Assembly (NCBI GenBank): GCA_000285855.2
Contig: HE978651.1
Coordinates: 2,582,855-2,646,854 of the forward strand
Reading direction: 5' to 3'
From: Ruminococcus sp. JC304
Lineage (GTDB): Bacteria; Bacillota; Clostridia; Lachnospirales; Lachnospiraceae
DNA: 64,000 nucleotides
Below the pieces are notes generated by a model, which worked only from the letters and a program-made list of their open reading frames with translations, searched no databases and had not been told where the DNA came from. Within the stretch, counting starts at the first letter, position 1. Every line of letters begins with the position of its first letter. Made by a program: the position numbers and the translations under genes. Shown here piece after piece: positions 28,007-37,931 of the stretch.

Positions 28007-28891
28007 CTATCTCTGCATGACTTCTTTATAAAATTCTATAAACACATTAATTGCCGGAGACCGCCATTTATTTTTATGAAGCAGCAGCTGTGTCCATACA
28101 GTTACCGGGCAGCCGGCAACATCCAGTCTTTTAATCTGTCCGTCTTTCACATATTTCTCCGAAATGAAATCCGGAAGGAAGGAAAGCAGGCTGCTGTTTT
28201 TTACCAGTTCACATATCTGGAGCGGATTTCCGATTTCAAGAACCGGACGGATTTCCAGTGATTGGGATGCAAGGATTTCATTCAGTATTTTTCTGTAACT
28301 CATGGCTTGTTCTGTTAACACAAACTCATTCTGAGAGATTTCACTTAATTTCCATGAGCAGTCTGTAACAGAATTGTCAGCCGCTGCAATAAAATGAACC
28401 TGTTCTTCCTGTTCCGCGCAAATAATAAAATCCGAATCATAAATATGCCTGTCCAGAGTAAAAACCAGATCTGTTTCGTTCTTCCGCAATTTATCAAACA
28501 TCTGCTCTGTACCGTTTTCTGTTATCTCCACTTTTATTTCCGGATACTGATGATGAAAACGCAGAAAATCATTTTTAAAATATCTGCTGCAGACAGAACT
28601 GGACATAGACAACCGGATCTCGCCTTCAATGCTTTCAGCCGAATTCAGCGAATCAAGCATTTTCGCCTGTGACTTCAGAATGTTTCGAGCCTGCTGCAAA
28701 ACTAAAACTCCCTTTTCTGTAAGATTGATTTTATGATAATAACGGTCAAACAGCCTGACACCAAGTTCCTTTTCCAGTTGTTTAATCTGTGAAGAAACTG
28801 TAGACTGTGTATATCCCAGTTCTTTTGCAGCAGCCGAAAATCCGGAATATTCACATACTGCAATAAAAGTTTTTAACACATTTGTATCCAT
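28007..28891 (-). CDS. LysR-family transcriptional regulator
   Basis: About 294 residues. The N-terminal LysR helix-turn-helix is FIAVCEYSGFSAAAKELGYT then QSTVSSQIKQLEKELGVRLF, followed by the usual ligand-binding domain. AAAGGA precedes the ATG at 28891; an ATG at 28930 would add an atypical extension. It is divergent from the NSS-type symporter gene, which it probably controls together with its own expression (inference from LysR habits). The effector is unknown. Confidence 0.9.
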   Translation of the reverse strand: MDTNVLKTFIAVCEYSGFSAAAKELGYTQSTVSSQIKQLEKELGVRLFDRYYHKINLTEKGVLVLQQARNILKSQAKMLDSLNSAESIEGEIRLSMSSSVCSRYFKNDFLRFHHQYPEIKVEITENGTEQMFDKLRKNETDLVFTLDRHIYDSDFIICAEQEEQVHFIAAADNSVTDCSWKLSEISQNEFVLTEQAMSYRKILNEILASQSLEIRPVLEIGNPLQICELVKNSSLLSFLPDFISEKYVKDGQIKRLDVAGCPVTVWTQLLLHKNKWRSPAINVFIEFYKEVMQR

Positions 28892-28998
28892 TTCTCGTTC
28901 CTTTCCCATATTTTTTTCAATGTTTCCCATCGAAGCACAGAAGCGTTATTTTTCTTATATAAACGATATTTTCAATAATATACAACAAAACAATCAAT

Positions 28999-29027
28999 TT
29001 TACAAATATTGTTTTTTATCTTATAAT
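28999..29027 (+). promoter_or_regulatory. Promoter of the NSS symporter gene
   Basis: TTTACA (28999-29004) and TATAAT (29022-29027) are 17 bases apart, 37 bases upstream of the ATG, in the AT-rich divergent region shared with the LysR gene. Confidence 0.65.
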
Positions 29028-29063
29028 ATCTCTTATATGAACTTCTGAAGGGAGCGTTATCTT

Positions 29064-30398
29064 ATGAAACGTGAACAGCTTGGAAGCCGGCTTGGCTTCA
29101 TTATGCTTTCCGCCGGCTGTGCCATTGGCTGCGGAAATGTGTGGAAATTCCCGTGGATGTGCGGGCAAAATGGCGGCGGCAGCTTTATGCTGATCTATCT
29201 TCTGTGTCTGGTCATCCTGGGAATCCCGGCTCTTGTGTTGGAATTTTCCATTGGAAGAGCGGCTCAGACAAGTCCCCTTTTCATGTACCGTAAGCTGGAA
29301 AAGCCAGGACAGAAATGGGGGATTTTCGGCTGGTTCTGTCTGCTTGGCAACATTGCCCTGATGGCATTTTACACTGTTGTCTGCGGCTGGATCATTTATT
29401 ATTTTGTACAGTTTCTCAGAGGTAAAAATGGTTCACTGGGATTTTCAGCCATGATCTCCTCTCCCTCTGTGAATGTATTCTTCTTACTGGTCACTGTAGT
29501 CATTGCATTTTTCATCCTTTCCTTCAATCTTCAGGGAGGACTGGAGCGTGTGACAAAATATATGATGTCTGCACTGCTGGTGCTGATGCTTGCTCTCGCT
29601 GTGCACAGTTTTTTTCTGAAAGGCGCTGGTGAGGGAATGACCTTTTATCTGAAACCGGATTTCTCAAAGATTGATGGTTCGGTGATCGTAGGAGCAATGA
29701 ACCAGGCATTCTTTACTTTGTCTACAGGTATGGGTGGCATGGCTATCTTTGGCAGCTATATTGGTAAAGAACATTCTCTGATGGGGGAAGCTATCCATGT
29801 GATCACACTGGACACACTGGTTGCTTTTCTGGCAGGAGTTATTATTTTCCCTGCATGCTTCACCTTTGATCTGGAAGTAAATGCAGGTCCAAGCCTTCTG
29901 TTTGATACAATGGCAGCAGTTTTTAACAACATGTCCGGAGGTCGCATCTGGGGTTCCTTATTCTTCCTGTTCATGGTATTTGCAGCTATGTCAACTGTCC
30001 TGGGTGTGTGCGAGAATATCCTGGCAATGATCCGTGAACTTACCGGCTGGTCACGTCCAAAGGGCAGCCTGATCTGTGGTACAGGAGTCTTCCTTCTGGC
30101 ACTTACCACTGCTCTTGGTTTCAGCGTATTCCACTTTCAGCCATTTGCTGAAGGAACTACCTGGCTTGATTTCTGGGATTTTATTGTTTCCAACAATATT
30201 TTACCCCTTGGTTCTCTCGTCCTTGCACTTTTCTGCTGCAATAAATTCGGATGGGGCTGGGATAACTTTATCAAAGAAGCCAATACAGGTAAGGGCTTAA
30301 AGGTACAGAGCTGGATGAAACCGCTCTTCCGGTTTGTGCTTCCAATTATGATTGCCTTTATCTATATTTATGGAATGTTCACATTCAACTGGAAATAA
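29064..30398 (+). CDS. Neurotransmitter:sodium symporter-family transporter
   Basis: A 444-residue membrane protein of the NSS/SNF family, which imports amino acids or related compounds with sodium. The hallmark first helix reads LGFIMLSAGCAIGCGNVWKF, followed by PALVLEFSIGR. About eleven to twelve hydrophobic segments can be counted, and the length is typical of bacterial members. AAGGGAG precedes the ATG. It is divergently transcribed from a LysR regulator. The substrate cannot be deduced; amino acids such as tyrosine, tryptophan or alanine are usual for bacterial relatives. Confidence 0.92.
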   Translation: MKREQLGSRLGFIMLSAGCAIGCGNVWKFPWMCGQNGGGSFMLIYLLCLVILGIPALVLEFSIGRAAQTSPLFMYRKLEKPGQKWGIFGWFCLLGNIALMAFYTVVCGWIIYYFVQFLRGKNGSLGFSAMISSPSVNVFFLLVTVVIAFFILSFNLQGGLERVTKYMMSALLVLMLALAVHSFFLKGAGEGMTFYLKPDFSKIDGSVIVGAMNQAFFTLSTGMGGMAIFGSYIGKEHSLMGEAIHVITLDTLVAFLAGVIIFPACFTFDLEVNAGPSLLFDTMAAVFNNMSGGRIWGSLFFLFMVFAAMSTVLGVCENILAMIRELTGWSRPKGSLICGTGVFLLALTTALGFSVFHFQPFAEGTTWLDFWDFIVSNNILPLGSLVLALFCCNKFGWGWDNFIKEANTGKGLKVQSWMKPLFRFVLPIMIAFIYIYGMFTFNWK

Positions 30399-30403
30399 AA
30401 AAG

Positions 30404-30452
30404 AAAAATAAGCTCCGTGGATCAAAACTTCTATCCACAGAGCTTATTTTTT
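30404..30452. terminator. Bidirectional terminator
   Basis: AAAATAAGCTCCGTGGAT pairs with ATCCACAGAGCTTATTTT, with T-runs on both strands. It separates the convergent symporter and kinase-like genes. Confidence 0.85.
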
Positions 30453-30473
30453 ATCCAACCATCATTTTTAATT

Positions 30474-31475
30474 TTAGTGAACCTTCTGATCCAGCATTCT
30501 TTGGATCAGCTCAATGGTATCCTTCAGTCCATAGTTGGCACTGTTGATACACAAATCATAGTTCTCCGGTTTTCCCCATTTCTCACCGGTATAAAATTCA
30601 TAATATTTCTTATGCTGCTTATCCATCTGTTTCAGGAAACGTACTGCCTGCTTCAGATTCATATTACGGATATCCATAACATGCTGTACACGAACCTGGA
30701 AGGGAGCACTGATAAACAGACTGATATGAGGAATATGATTATTCTTAAGAATCGCATCTGCGCAACGTCCCATAATCACACAGTCTTCACTCTTTGCCAG
30801 TTCACAGATCAGATCACTCATATTGAAAAATACTGCATCCTGCTTCGGAAGTCCATGATAACGATTGAATTCCCTGAACCAGGTTTTCAGATCTGTGTGT
30901 TTTTTCTTTCTGTATTTATCAAATCTTTCAAAATTACCAGTATCACTGACTGCATTTTTGTCTGCCTGCAGACGCTTCATAACCTGATCAAAAATTTCTG
31001 CATCATAATAGTTGATCTGAAGCTGATCCGCCAGTTCAAATCCGATATCATTACCGCCACTTCCCTGTGTACGACTGATACAGATGATCAGATGGTCATT
31101 CTCTGAAATCTCGTTCTGGCGTCTTGCGATCAGATTATTCAGACTGATACGCGCTTTGTCTACAATATCTGTCTTCCCAAATGTATCAGGAAGACTTTCG
31201 ATCTCTTTCAGAATACTGTCATACTCTATCATAAGGCGTCTTCTCTCGCTCTTATCCCTGATAGTACGGGCCATGTTACTGATCAGCGCCAGCTCACTTC
31301 TGAGCAGATGTCCGTCCGGCTTGGTATACATCAGTGCTGCCAGATGACGGATAGTTGTTTCTTTCTGTCCTGTAAATGTACGTCCCAGAGAGGAACCCAC
31401 ACATTTATAAACTTCTTCATCCAGGTTATAAATGCGTATTGCAAGTTCTTTACATTTTTCCTGATTATCCTGCAT
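30474..31475 (-). CDS. Cytidylate kinase-like protein
   Basis: A 333-residue protein. The second half is a cytidylate-kinase-like P-loop domain (IICISRTQGSGGNDIGFELA, then YYDAEIFDQVMKRL, then CVIMGRCADAILKN). The first 130 residues are a helical region with no recognised fold. Such stand-alone CMP-kinase-like proteins are common in Clostridia and are not the housekeeping Cmk; the substrate is unknown. It lies 15 bases downstream of the NhaD-like antiporter gene, so the two are probably co-transcribed. GGAGG precedes the ATG. Confidence 0.82.
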   Translation of the reverse strand: MQDNQEKCKELAIRIYNLDEEVYKCVGSSLGRTFTGQKETTIRHLAALMYTKPDGHLLRSELALISNMARTIRDKSERRRLMIEYDSILKEIESLPDTFGKTDIVDKARISLNNLIARRQNEISENDHLIICISRTQGSGGNDIGFELADQLQINYYDAEIFDQVMKRLQADKNAVSDTGNFERFDKYRKKKHTDLKTWFREFNRYHGLPKQDAVFFNMSDLICELAKSEDCVIMGRCADAILKNNHIPHISLFISAPFQVRVQHVMDIRNMNLKQAVRFLKQMDKQHKKYYEFYTGEKWGKPENYDLCINSANYGLKDTIELIQRMLDQKVH

Positions 31476-31490
31476 AATGATCCTCCCTCC

Positions 31491-32930
31491 TTATAAAAAG
31501 AATACAAACATATCGATAATAAACACCGGAACCAGAAATGCAACAGACCACAGCATATATCCGAAGAATGACGGCATCTTCACACCATTCTCATCAGAGA
31601 TTGCCTTTACCATAAAGTTCGGGGCATTTCCGATATAAGTGTTGGCACCCATGAATACTGCACCACAGGAAATGGCAGACAGAATCTTGGTAGGTACAGT
31701 TCCCAGTGTAGTTGTGATTCCATTGGTAAATGCCAGCGTTCCTGCTGTTGTAAGGAATACCAGATAAGTAGGTGTGTTATCCAGGAAACTGGAAAGCGCA
31801 CCGGTTGCCCAGAACATCTCTGCCGGTTCAGTAACTCCCAGATTCGGTCCTACAGCTTTCAGAAGCATCAATGCGGGCTGCATAGTGATAAAAATACCGA
31901 TGAATAAAACCGCAACCTCCTGGATCGCACCCCAGGTAAAATGGTTTCTAATACGAATCTGCTTATCTGTTGTCTTAAAGGAAAGAAAAGCAGCAAGCAA
32001 TATGATTACAATTTCAATCAGTGCCGGGAATGTCAGGGTTACTTCTCCAAAAAGATGAATGCCTCTTACATTGCCTGCAGCATCCTGAAATGCGGACATT
32101 CCCGGAAGTACACCGCTTAAGATTACCGCGCCAACGATCATCACAAGAAAGATAATATTGTGCAGTCCATCCAGGCGGAACTGAGTACCCGGTTTACGGA
32201 TATCCGGTTTACGTCCATTTGCAATATCCTTTCTGTAGGAACGTTTATCAATCTGATAAAATACAAACAGCAAAATGACCATATTAAAGATCAGTACAGG
32301 GAACAGATGCAGACTCCAGAAGAATGGAACGCCTCGCATAAATCCCATTAACAGCGGCGGATCTCCGATCGGGGTAAGACATCCACCCATATTGGAAACC
32401 ATGAAGATAAAGAAGATCATAATATGTCCTTTTCTCTTTCTCCATGAATTCATTTTAATTACCGGACGTACCATCAGCATACTGGCACCTGTAGTGCCGA
32501 TACAGCTTGCCAGAAGAGTTCCCAGTGCAAGCAGACCTACATTAACACGGGGAGAACCTGCGAAATCACCCTCCATGGTAATATTACCTGATACGCAGAA
32601 CAGGCCGAATAACAAAATGATGAATGTAAGATAATCATTCACAATACAGTCCAGAACTGTCTCTGCAGTCTTTCCGGCTCCATAAACAAAAGCAAATGGA
32701 ACGACCATCAGAATGATCCATAAGGCAACAACCAGTGGCTGATGAGACTCCCACCACTCCGCTTTTACCAGAGGCATCACTGCAATACATAACAAAAGCC
32801 CTGCAAAGGGAATGCAAAGCCATACAGGTACTGTAGATGGTGCTTTGCTGCCCTCTGCCGCAAATACACTCAACGGACAAGCCAGAAGAACTGCAAAAAA
32901 AGCACCCAGTACGGTCACCAACTTTTTCAA
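31491..32930 (-). CDS. NhaD-like sodium:proton antiporter
   Basis: About 479 residues and roughly a dozen hydrophobic segments. It belongs to the ion-transporter superfamily antiporters of the NhaD/arsenite-permease type (GNITMEGDFAGSPRVNVGLL, MVSNMGGCLTPIGDPPLLMG, SFLDNTPTYLVF). The N-terminus looks like a signal peptide ending AEGSK. GGAGGTGG lies 7 bases before a TTG at 32930, whereas the ATG at 32945 overlaps that ribosome binding site, so TTG is the likelier start. The gene leads a two-gene operon with the kinase-like gene. Sodium/proton exchange is a family-level inference. Confidence 0.87.
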   Translation of the reverse strand: MKKLVTVLGAFFAVLLACPLSVFAAEGSKAPSTVPVWLCIPFAGLLLCIAVMPLVKAEWWESHQPLVVALWIILMVVPFAFVYGAGKTAETVLDCIVNDYLTFIILLFGLFCVSGNITMEGDFAGSPRVNVGLLALGTLLASCIGTTGASMLMVRPVIKMNSWRKRKGHIMIFFIFMVSNMGGCLTPIGDPPLLMGFMRGVPFFWSLHLFPVLIFNMVILLFVFYQIDKRSYRKDIANGRKPDIRKPGTQFRLDGLHNIIFLVMIVGAVILSGVLPGMSAFQDAAGNVRGIHLFGEVTLTFPALIEIVIILLAAFLSFKTTDKQIRIRNHFTWGAIQEVAVLFIGIFITMQPALMLLKAVGPNLGVTEPAEMFWATGALSSFLDNTPTYLVFLTTAGTLAFTNGITTTLGTVPTKILSAISCGAVFMGANTYIGNAPNFMVKAISDENGVKMPSFFGYMLWSVAFLVPVFIIDMFVFFL

Positions 32931-32949
32931 AACTGCCACCTCCATATTT

Positions 32950-33428
32950 TATTTTTTCGCTCAATGCAGATATAGCAGTCAGAAAAATGGTTCGACTTGA
33001 AACAGGTGTTTCTTCCTATTATAAATGCATTCGATTTTTTACAGATGCAATTATATCATACAGCATGCAAAAATCAATTGTAGGGATATTGAATATTTAT
33101 ACTTTATTTCCTATTTTTTTATGCATTTTTAACATATTATCTGATAAATTTCGTTTATTTTTTAACAAGATAATCTGTTTTTCAGCTATTTTCCACTCCG
33201 TCTTATATATTTTTTAAAATTGTACTGATTTTGAAACACATAACCCAATAACAGCTCCACAGTTTATTACTTTTTCACAATTAGCACAGTAAACTTTCTT
33301 ATATAAGAAAGAATCCTGCTTGCAGGATTCTCCGCCTGCGACGGGTCGCTTCAGCGACATATTTCCTATAACACGAAAAATGCTCCCCGACAGCAATTCC
33401 CGCTGTCAGAGAGCATTTCGCATATTTC
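32950..33428. other. AT-rich gap with palindromes
   Basis: No gene is supported here. The first 300 bases are very AT-rich and must hold the antiporter promoter. A perfect 18-base palindrome AATCCTG-CTTG-CAGGATT lies at about 33310-33327. The DUF4250 terminator is at its right end. Confidence 0.5.
33374..33420 (-). terminator. Terminator of the clpB-DUF4250 operon
   Basis: CGAAATGCTCTCTGACAGC pairs with GCTGTCGGGGAGCATTTTTCG on the minus strand, 9 bases past the DUF4250 stop and ending in a short T-run. Confidence 0.75.
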
Positions 33429-33602
33429 TTATATGAACTGATTGGTTGCTTCATCATACTCATAGTCGATGGAATGCATCTTCGCCACCAGTTCGTCTTT
33501 CTTCAATCCTCTGCATGTACAGAGTGCTTCCAGGGAATCATAGTAATCCCTGAGCTGAGTATTCACATAACTCAGCAGAATCATTGGATCTTTGGGTATC
33601 AT
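33429..33602 (-). CDS. DUF4250 small protein
   Basis: A 57-residue protein starting MIPKDPMILLSYVNTQLRDY and ending DYEYDEATNQF. The MIPKDP...LLS.VNT.LRD start and the C-terminal IDYEYD motif fit DUF4250, a small protein family of unknown function in Clostridia. Its ATG follows the clpB stop with no gap (TAA-ATG), so it should be made from the same heat-shock transcript. A terminator follows. The family link is from memory; the reading frame and its position are seen directly. Confidence 0.8.
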   Translation of the reverse strand: MIPKDPMILLSYVNTQLRDYYDSLEALCTCRGLKKDELVAKMHSIDYEYDEATNQFI

Positions 33603-36194
33603 TTAGTTTCCGTCCTTTGCCGTAACAATGAATTCCCCATTCTGAACATCCAGCACCAGAGTATCACCTGCATGAACATCTCCGGACAAAATCTTTCGTG
33701 CCGCAAGAGTCTCCACATATTTCTGCAGATAACGCTTCAGCGGACGTGCACCATATACCGGGTCATAGCCATTCTCGATAACCTGATCCTTGGCTGCATC
33801 TGTCAGTTCCAGGGAAAGCTCCTGGTCTGCAAGACGTTTGTCAAGCTCGCCGACCATCAAATCTACTATCTTACCAATATTGGATTTTGTCAAGGGTTTG
33901 AACATAATTATTTCATCCAGACGATTCAGAAATTCCGGACGGAAATGACCTCTCAGGTCATCCATAACCTGACTCTGAGCCTCAGGTTTAATCTCCCCAT
34001 TCTCATCAATACCATCCAACAGATACGGAGAACCGATGTTGGAAGTCATGATAAGAATTGTATTCTTAAAGTCAACAGTACGTCCCTGAGAATCTGTGAT
34101 ACGGCCATCATCCAGTACCTGCAACAGTACGTTAAACACATCCGGATGTGCTTTCTCAATCTCATCGAAAAGTACAACACTGTATGGTTTACGACGGACT
34201 GCCTCAGTAAGCTGACCGCCCTCCTCATATCCTACATATCCGGGAGGCGCTCCGATCAGTCTGGATACAGAATACTTCTCCATGTACTCACTCATATCAA
34301 TTCTGACCATATTCTGTTCATCATCAAACAGATTCTCTGCCAGAGTCTTGGCAAGCTCTGTCTTACCTACACCTGTAGGACCAAGGAACAGGAAAGAACC
34401 GATAGGTTTGGTCGGATCCTTGATGCCGGCTTTGGAACGAAGGATTGCATCTGTAACCCTCTTCACACCTTCATCCTGACCTACAACTCTCTTATGAAGC
34501 TGATCTTCCAGAGTAAGGAGTTTCGCTCTCTCGCCTTCTGTCAGTCTTGTTACAGGAATACCGGTCCATCTGGAAATGATCCTTGCGATCTCATCATCAG
34601 TAACTGCCTCATGTACCAGACTTCTGTCACTTTCTTTGACACTCTTTTCTTCGATTTCCAACTGCTGCTGTAATTTCGGAAGTTCACCGTACTGTAACTG
34701 TGCAGCCTTCTCCAGATCATAATTCTGTTTTGCTTTCTGGATCTGCTTATTCACATCCTCAATCTGCTCACGAAGCTTCTGTAATTTCTCTACAGAATGC
34801 TTCTCATTATCCCACTGTGCTTTCTGGGTATTAAAGGTATCACGAAGCTCTGCCAGCTCCTTCTGAAGTGTTTCCAGACGTTCCTTACTCAGGTTATCTG
34901 TCTCTTTCTTCAGTGCAGATTCCTCGATCTCCAGCTGCATGATCTTACGGCGCTGTTCATCCAGCTCTGAAGGCATGGAGTCCAGCTCTGTCTTGATCAG
35001 GGCACAGGCCTCATCCACCAGGTCAATAGCCTTATCAGGAAGAAAACGGTCTGTGATATATCTATGTGAAAGTGTAGCTGCTGCAACCAGCGCACTGTCT
35101 GTGATCTTAACACCATGGAAGACCTCATATCTCTCCTTCAGACCACGAAGGATGGAAATGGTATCCTCCACTGTAGGTTCATCTACCATAACAGGCTGGA
35201 AACGACGTTCCAGAGCTGCATCTTTCTCAATATACTGACGATACTCATCCAGAGTTGTGGCACCGATACAGTGAAGCTCACCTCTGGCAAGCATAGGCTT
35301 CAGCATATTGCTGGCATCCATGGCTCCATCAGTCTTACCTGCACCAACGATCAGATGTAACTCATCAATGAAAAGAATGATGTTTCCTTCACTCTTCTTT
35401 ACTTCTTCAAGGACTGCTTTCAGACGTTCCTCAAACTCACCTCTGTATTTGGCACCTGCTACCAGAGCACCCATATCCAGGGCAAAAATCTTCTTATCCT
35501 TCAGGCCTTCCGGCACATCCTCTGCCACGATTCGCTGAGCAAGACCCTCGATTGCTGCAGTCTTACCTACACCAGGCTCACCGATAAGTACAGGATTGTT
35601 CTTGGTCTTACGGGAAAGGATTCTGATGATATTACGGATTTCCTCATCACGTCCGATCACAGGATCCAGCTTCTGGTTACGTGCCTTTTCGACTAAATCC
35701 TCACCATATTTATTCAAAGTATCATAAGTAGCTTCCGGATTGTCACTGACTACACGCTGATTGCCTCGTACTGTAGAAAGTGCCTGCAGGAAACGTTCCT
35801 TGGTAATACCAAATTCCTGAAACAGTTTCTTCATGCTTGGACTTGGATATCTTAATAAAGCAAGGAAGAGATGCTCTACAGAGACATATTCATCTCCCAT
35901 TGCCTTGGCTTCATCCTCTGCGCTGACCAGAGCCTTGTTCAGATACTGTCCAAAACGAAGTTCACCGCCGGATACCTTAACCTTAGCATCCAGTGCCTGA
36001 TTCAGAGAATTTCTGAAATAATCTTTATCTATCTCCATCTTCTCGATCAGTTTAAGAATCAGGCTGTCTTCCTGTTCCAGCAGAGCATATAAAAGATGCT
36101 CCTCCTCAATCTCCTGGTTGCCAAACTGATAAGCAACCTTCTCCAGATCCTGGACAGCCTGTACGGATTTCTGTGTAAATTTACTGATATTCAT
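33603..36194 (-). CDS. clpB: ATP-dependent disaggregase ClpB
   Basis: An 863-residue Hsp100 chaperone that, with DnaK, pulls proteins out of aggregates. It has an N-terminal repeat domain, a first AAA+ module ([18 protein letters not shown]), a long coiled-coil middle domain (about residues 400-530), and a second AAA+ module ([18 protein letters not shown]). The pore motif region KYRGEFEER follows the first Walker site. GAGGAGGG lies before the ATG. The promoter carries a CIRCE element, so HrcA-type heat-shock control is expected. The upstream flank has been replaced by an integrated element. Confidence 0.97.
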   Translation of the reverse strand: MNISKFTQKSVQAVQDLEKVAYQFGNQEIEEEHLLYALLEQEDSLILKLIEKMEIDKDYFRNSLNQALDAKVKVSGGELRFGQYLNKALVSAEDEAKAMGDEYVSVEHLFLALLRYPSPSMKKLFQEFGITKERFLQALSTVRGNQRVVSDNPEATYDTLNKYGEDLVEKARNQKLDPVIGRDEEIRNIIRILSRKTKNNPVLIGEPGVGKTAAIEGLAQRIVAEDVPEGLKDKKIFALDMGALVAGAKYRGEFEERLKAVLEEVKKSEGNIILFIDELHLIVGAGKTDGAMDASNMLKPMLARGELHCIGATTLDEYRQYIEKDAALERRFQPVMVDEPTVEDTISILRGLKERYEVFHGVKITDSALVAAATLSHRYITDRFLPDKAIDLVDEACALIKTELDSMPSELDEQRRKIMQLEIEESALKKETDNLSKERLETLQKELAELRDTFNTQKAQWDNEKHSVEKLQKLREQIEDVNKQIQKAKQNYDLEKAAQLQYGELPKLQQQLEIEEKSVKESDRSLVHEAVTDDEIARIISRWTGIPVTRLTEGERAKLLTLEDQLHKRVVGQDEGVKRVTDAILRSKAGIKDPTKPIGSFLFLGPTGVGKTELAKTLAENLFDDEQNMVRIDMSEYMEKYSVSRLIGAPPGYVGYEEGGQLTEAVRRKPYSVVLFDEIEKAHPDVFNVLLQVLDDGRITDSQGRTVDFKNTILIMTSNIGSPYLLDGIDENGEIKPEAQSQVMDDLRGHFRPEFLNRLDEIIMFKPLTKSNIGKIVDLMVGELDKRLADQELSLELTDAAKDQVIENGYDPVYGARPLKRYLQKYVETLAARKILSGDVHAGDTLVLDVQNGEFIVTAKDGN

Positions 36195-36267
36195 AGGCTA
36201 ACCCTCCTCTTATATGAGAAATATCTCTCCCAAAGGAGAAATATGTTGTTTTCTTTGTTCTGCATGT

Positions 36268-36310
36268 AATATAACACATGTTGTTAGCACTGTCAAGAGG
36301 TGAGTGCTAA
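36268..36310 (-). promoter_or_regulatory. clpB promoter with CIRCE operator
   Basis: The CIRCE inverted repeat TTAGCACTG-N9-GAGTGCTAA spans 36284-36310 and differs from the consensus by one base. On the minus strand, TTGACA (36291-36296) lies in the CIRCE loop and TATATT (36268-36273) follows after 17 bases, so HrcA binding would block the promoter. The right half of the CIRCE is part of the sequence repeated at 51.9 kb. Confidence 0.85.
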
Positions 36311-36434
36311 CTATTTTGTGAAGATTTTGTGAAGCCTTGATTTTACGGGCTTCACAGAGGTTTTTCACTTGCTTTCGCACTCAATTTTCTTGATTTGACC
36401 ACATTTTTACCACAAATTTTTGGAAAAATATATT
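36293..36434. mobile_element. Left end of the integrated element (attL region)
   Basis: The stretch from TCAAGAGGTGAGTGCTAA to TGGAAAAATATATT recurs, about 85-90% alike by eye, at 51903-52169. It lies between clpB and the integrase gene, where the attachment site of such an element is expected. It contains repeated TTTTACCACA/TTTACGACA-type motifs suited to be integrase arm sites. The crossover core is probably within TCAAGAGGTGAGTGCTAA, the part nearest the host gene (inference). Confidence 0.65.
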
Positions 36435-36476
36435 CGTCTGATTTTCTTACCACATTTTACGACAACGACTTATGGT

Positions 36477-37700
36477 TTATACCACAGCAGGTACGGTTTC
36501 TGGCAGGTTCATTTTAGACATCTCGTTCTCCACATGAGACTTTTCTGCAATATGATTGTAGACATTCATTGTGATCTGCGCATCTGAATGACCCATAACA
36601 TACTGCATAACTTTAGGATTGACATTGTTCTCACCCAGTCTGGTACATCCCGTATGACGAAGGGTATGCGATGAAATAGGAGGCATCAGCTCCGGCTCTC
36701 GCTTCTCTTCTTCTGCCAGTTTGCTTTCTTTCTTATTATAGGCATTGACAATATTTTTCAGAAAGCTGTTCACTCCCGCCGGCATGATCGGACGTCCATG
36801 CTTTGTATTGAAGATGAATCCACTGCGTCCACCAATCTCCACACTACTCTGTAAACCAAGCATCAGGTTCAGCTCTCTCTGTTTACGGAACGCATCATAT
36901 ACCATCTGTGTCATAGGAATGTCTCTGATTCCTGCATCCGTTTTGGTTTCTGAATCATGGAAACAATATCCTTCATCACCTTCATAATACACAAGCTGTC
37001 CACCTACATGGATCTCCCGATTCTTCATATCCACATCCGACCAGGTTAAGCCGATGGTTTCACTCACTCTCAGGCAAGCCCCAAACATAACCTGCATCAT
37101 TGGAAGATGAGGCTTATACACATTACTCTGTTCAACAAACTTCAGGAGTTTTTCCTGCTGTTCCAGTGTCAGTGCTTCTTTCTCCTTTGCCGGAGCCCCA
37201 TAATCTCCAAGTGTTCCAGTTACCGGATTCTTACGGATAATCCCGTCTTCCACTGCCAGTTCAAAACTGGGATTCAATAAACCATAAAGACCTTTGATCG
37301 TACTGTGTGCCAGTCCTTCATCTGACAATGAGGAAAAGAACGTCCTTACGTGAGATGTCTTAAAATCCACAACACGAATGTTTCCCAAAGTATTTCGTAT
37401 ACGGTAGTCCCACATACGGATATAATTCTTTTTCGTTCTTTCCTTGATATTCTTTGTTGCCACGTATCGCTCAAACAACGTATTTACAGTCAGCTTCTTG
37501 ACTGATGCATCTGTAATAAGCAGATCATCCATATCCTTATTGATCTTCTTTTCCATTTCTCGCAGACTCGCCAGATCAGCTGCATAAACCGAATTACGCT
37601 TCCCAGTAATTTCATCCTTGTAGCGATACTCATAACGTCCATCCGGACGCTGGTATTCACCTGTTTTTAAATTTCTGCCTTTATTATCTTTTCTTGCCAT
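36477..37700 (-). CDS. Tyrosine-type integrase
   Basis: About 407 residues of the Tn916-Int-like site-specific recombinase group. It has an N-terminal arm-binding domain (GEYQRPDGRYEYRYKDEITG), a core-binding SAM-like domain, and the catalytic domain with Arg in GACLRVSETIGL, HxxR in SHTLRHTGCTRLG, and the nucleophile Tyr in MNVYNHIA. AAGGA precedes the ATG at 37700; an ATG at 37718 has none. The gene sits against the left end of the element and is expected to catalyse its insertion next to clpB and its excision. Confidence 0.93.
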   Translation of the reverse strand: MARKDNKGRNLKTGEYQRPDGRYEYRYKDEITGKRNSVYAADLASLREMEKKINKDMDDLLITDASVKKLTVNTLFERYVATKNIKERTKKNYIRMWDYRIRNTLGNIRVVDFKTSHVRTFFSSLSDEGLAHSTIKGLYGLLNPSFELAVEDGIIRKNPVTGTLGDYGAPAKEKEALTLEQQEKLLKFVEQSNVYKPHLPMMQVMFGACLRVSETIGLTWSDVDMKNREIHVGGQLVYYEGDEGYCFHDSETKTDAGIRDIPMTQMVYDAFRKQRELNLMLGLQSSVEIGGRSGFIFNTKHGRPIMPAGVNSFLKNIVNAYNKKESKLAEEEKREPELMPPISSHTLRHTGCTRLGENNVNPKVMQYVMGHSDAQITMNVYNHIAEKSHVENEMSKMNLPETVPAVV

Positions 37701-37931
37701 ATCAATCATTCCTTTCACTTCATTTTTCGTTATTCGGAATGATTTTTGTCCTGTCGGTATCAGTCATTTACTGTCTGATATCTGCTCACAGATTAACATA
37801 ATATTTTATGATTTCCAAGGGTAAATTCCTGCAAAATGCTAATTTTTATCTGCCTTTTTTACAGGAATATTTTTCCCTTTTCACTTTTCATTCCGAAGGA
37901 AAGTTGTTGTATTTTATCCTCTCATCTTTCA

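Noticed and set aside
32945-33300. Sodium-sensing riboswitch in front of the antiporter
   Set aside because: The leader is very AT-rich and I could not find conserved stems of a known riboswitch class.
33474-34673. Open frame of 399 codons on the + strand
   Set aside because: Antisense to clpB and the DUF4250 gene, without recognisable domains.
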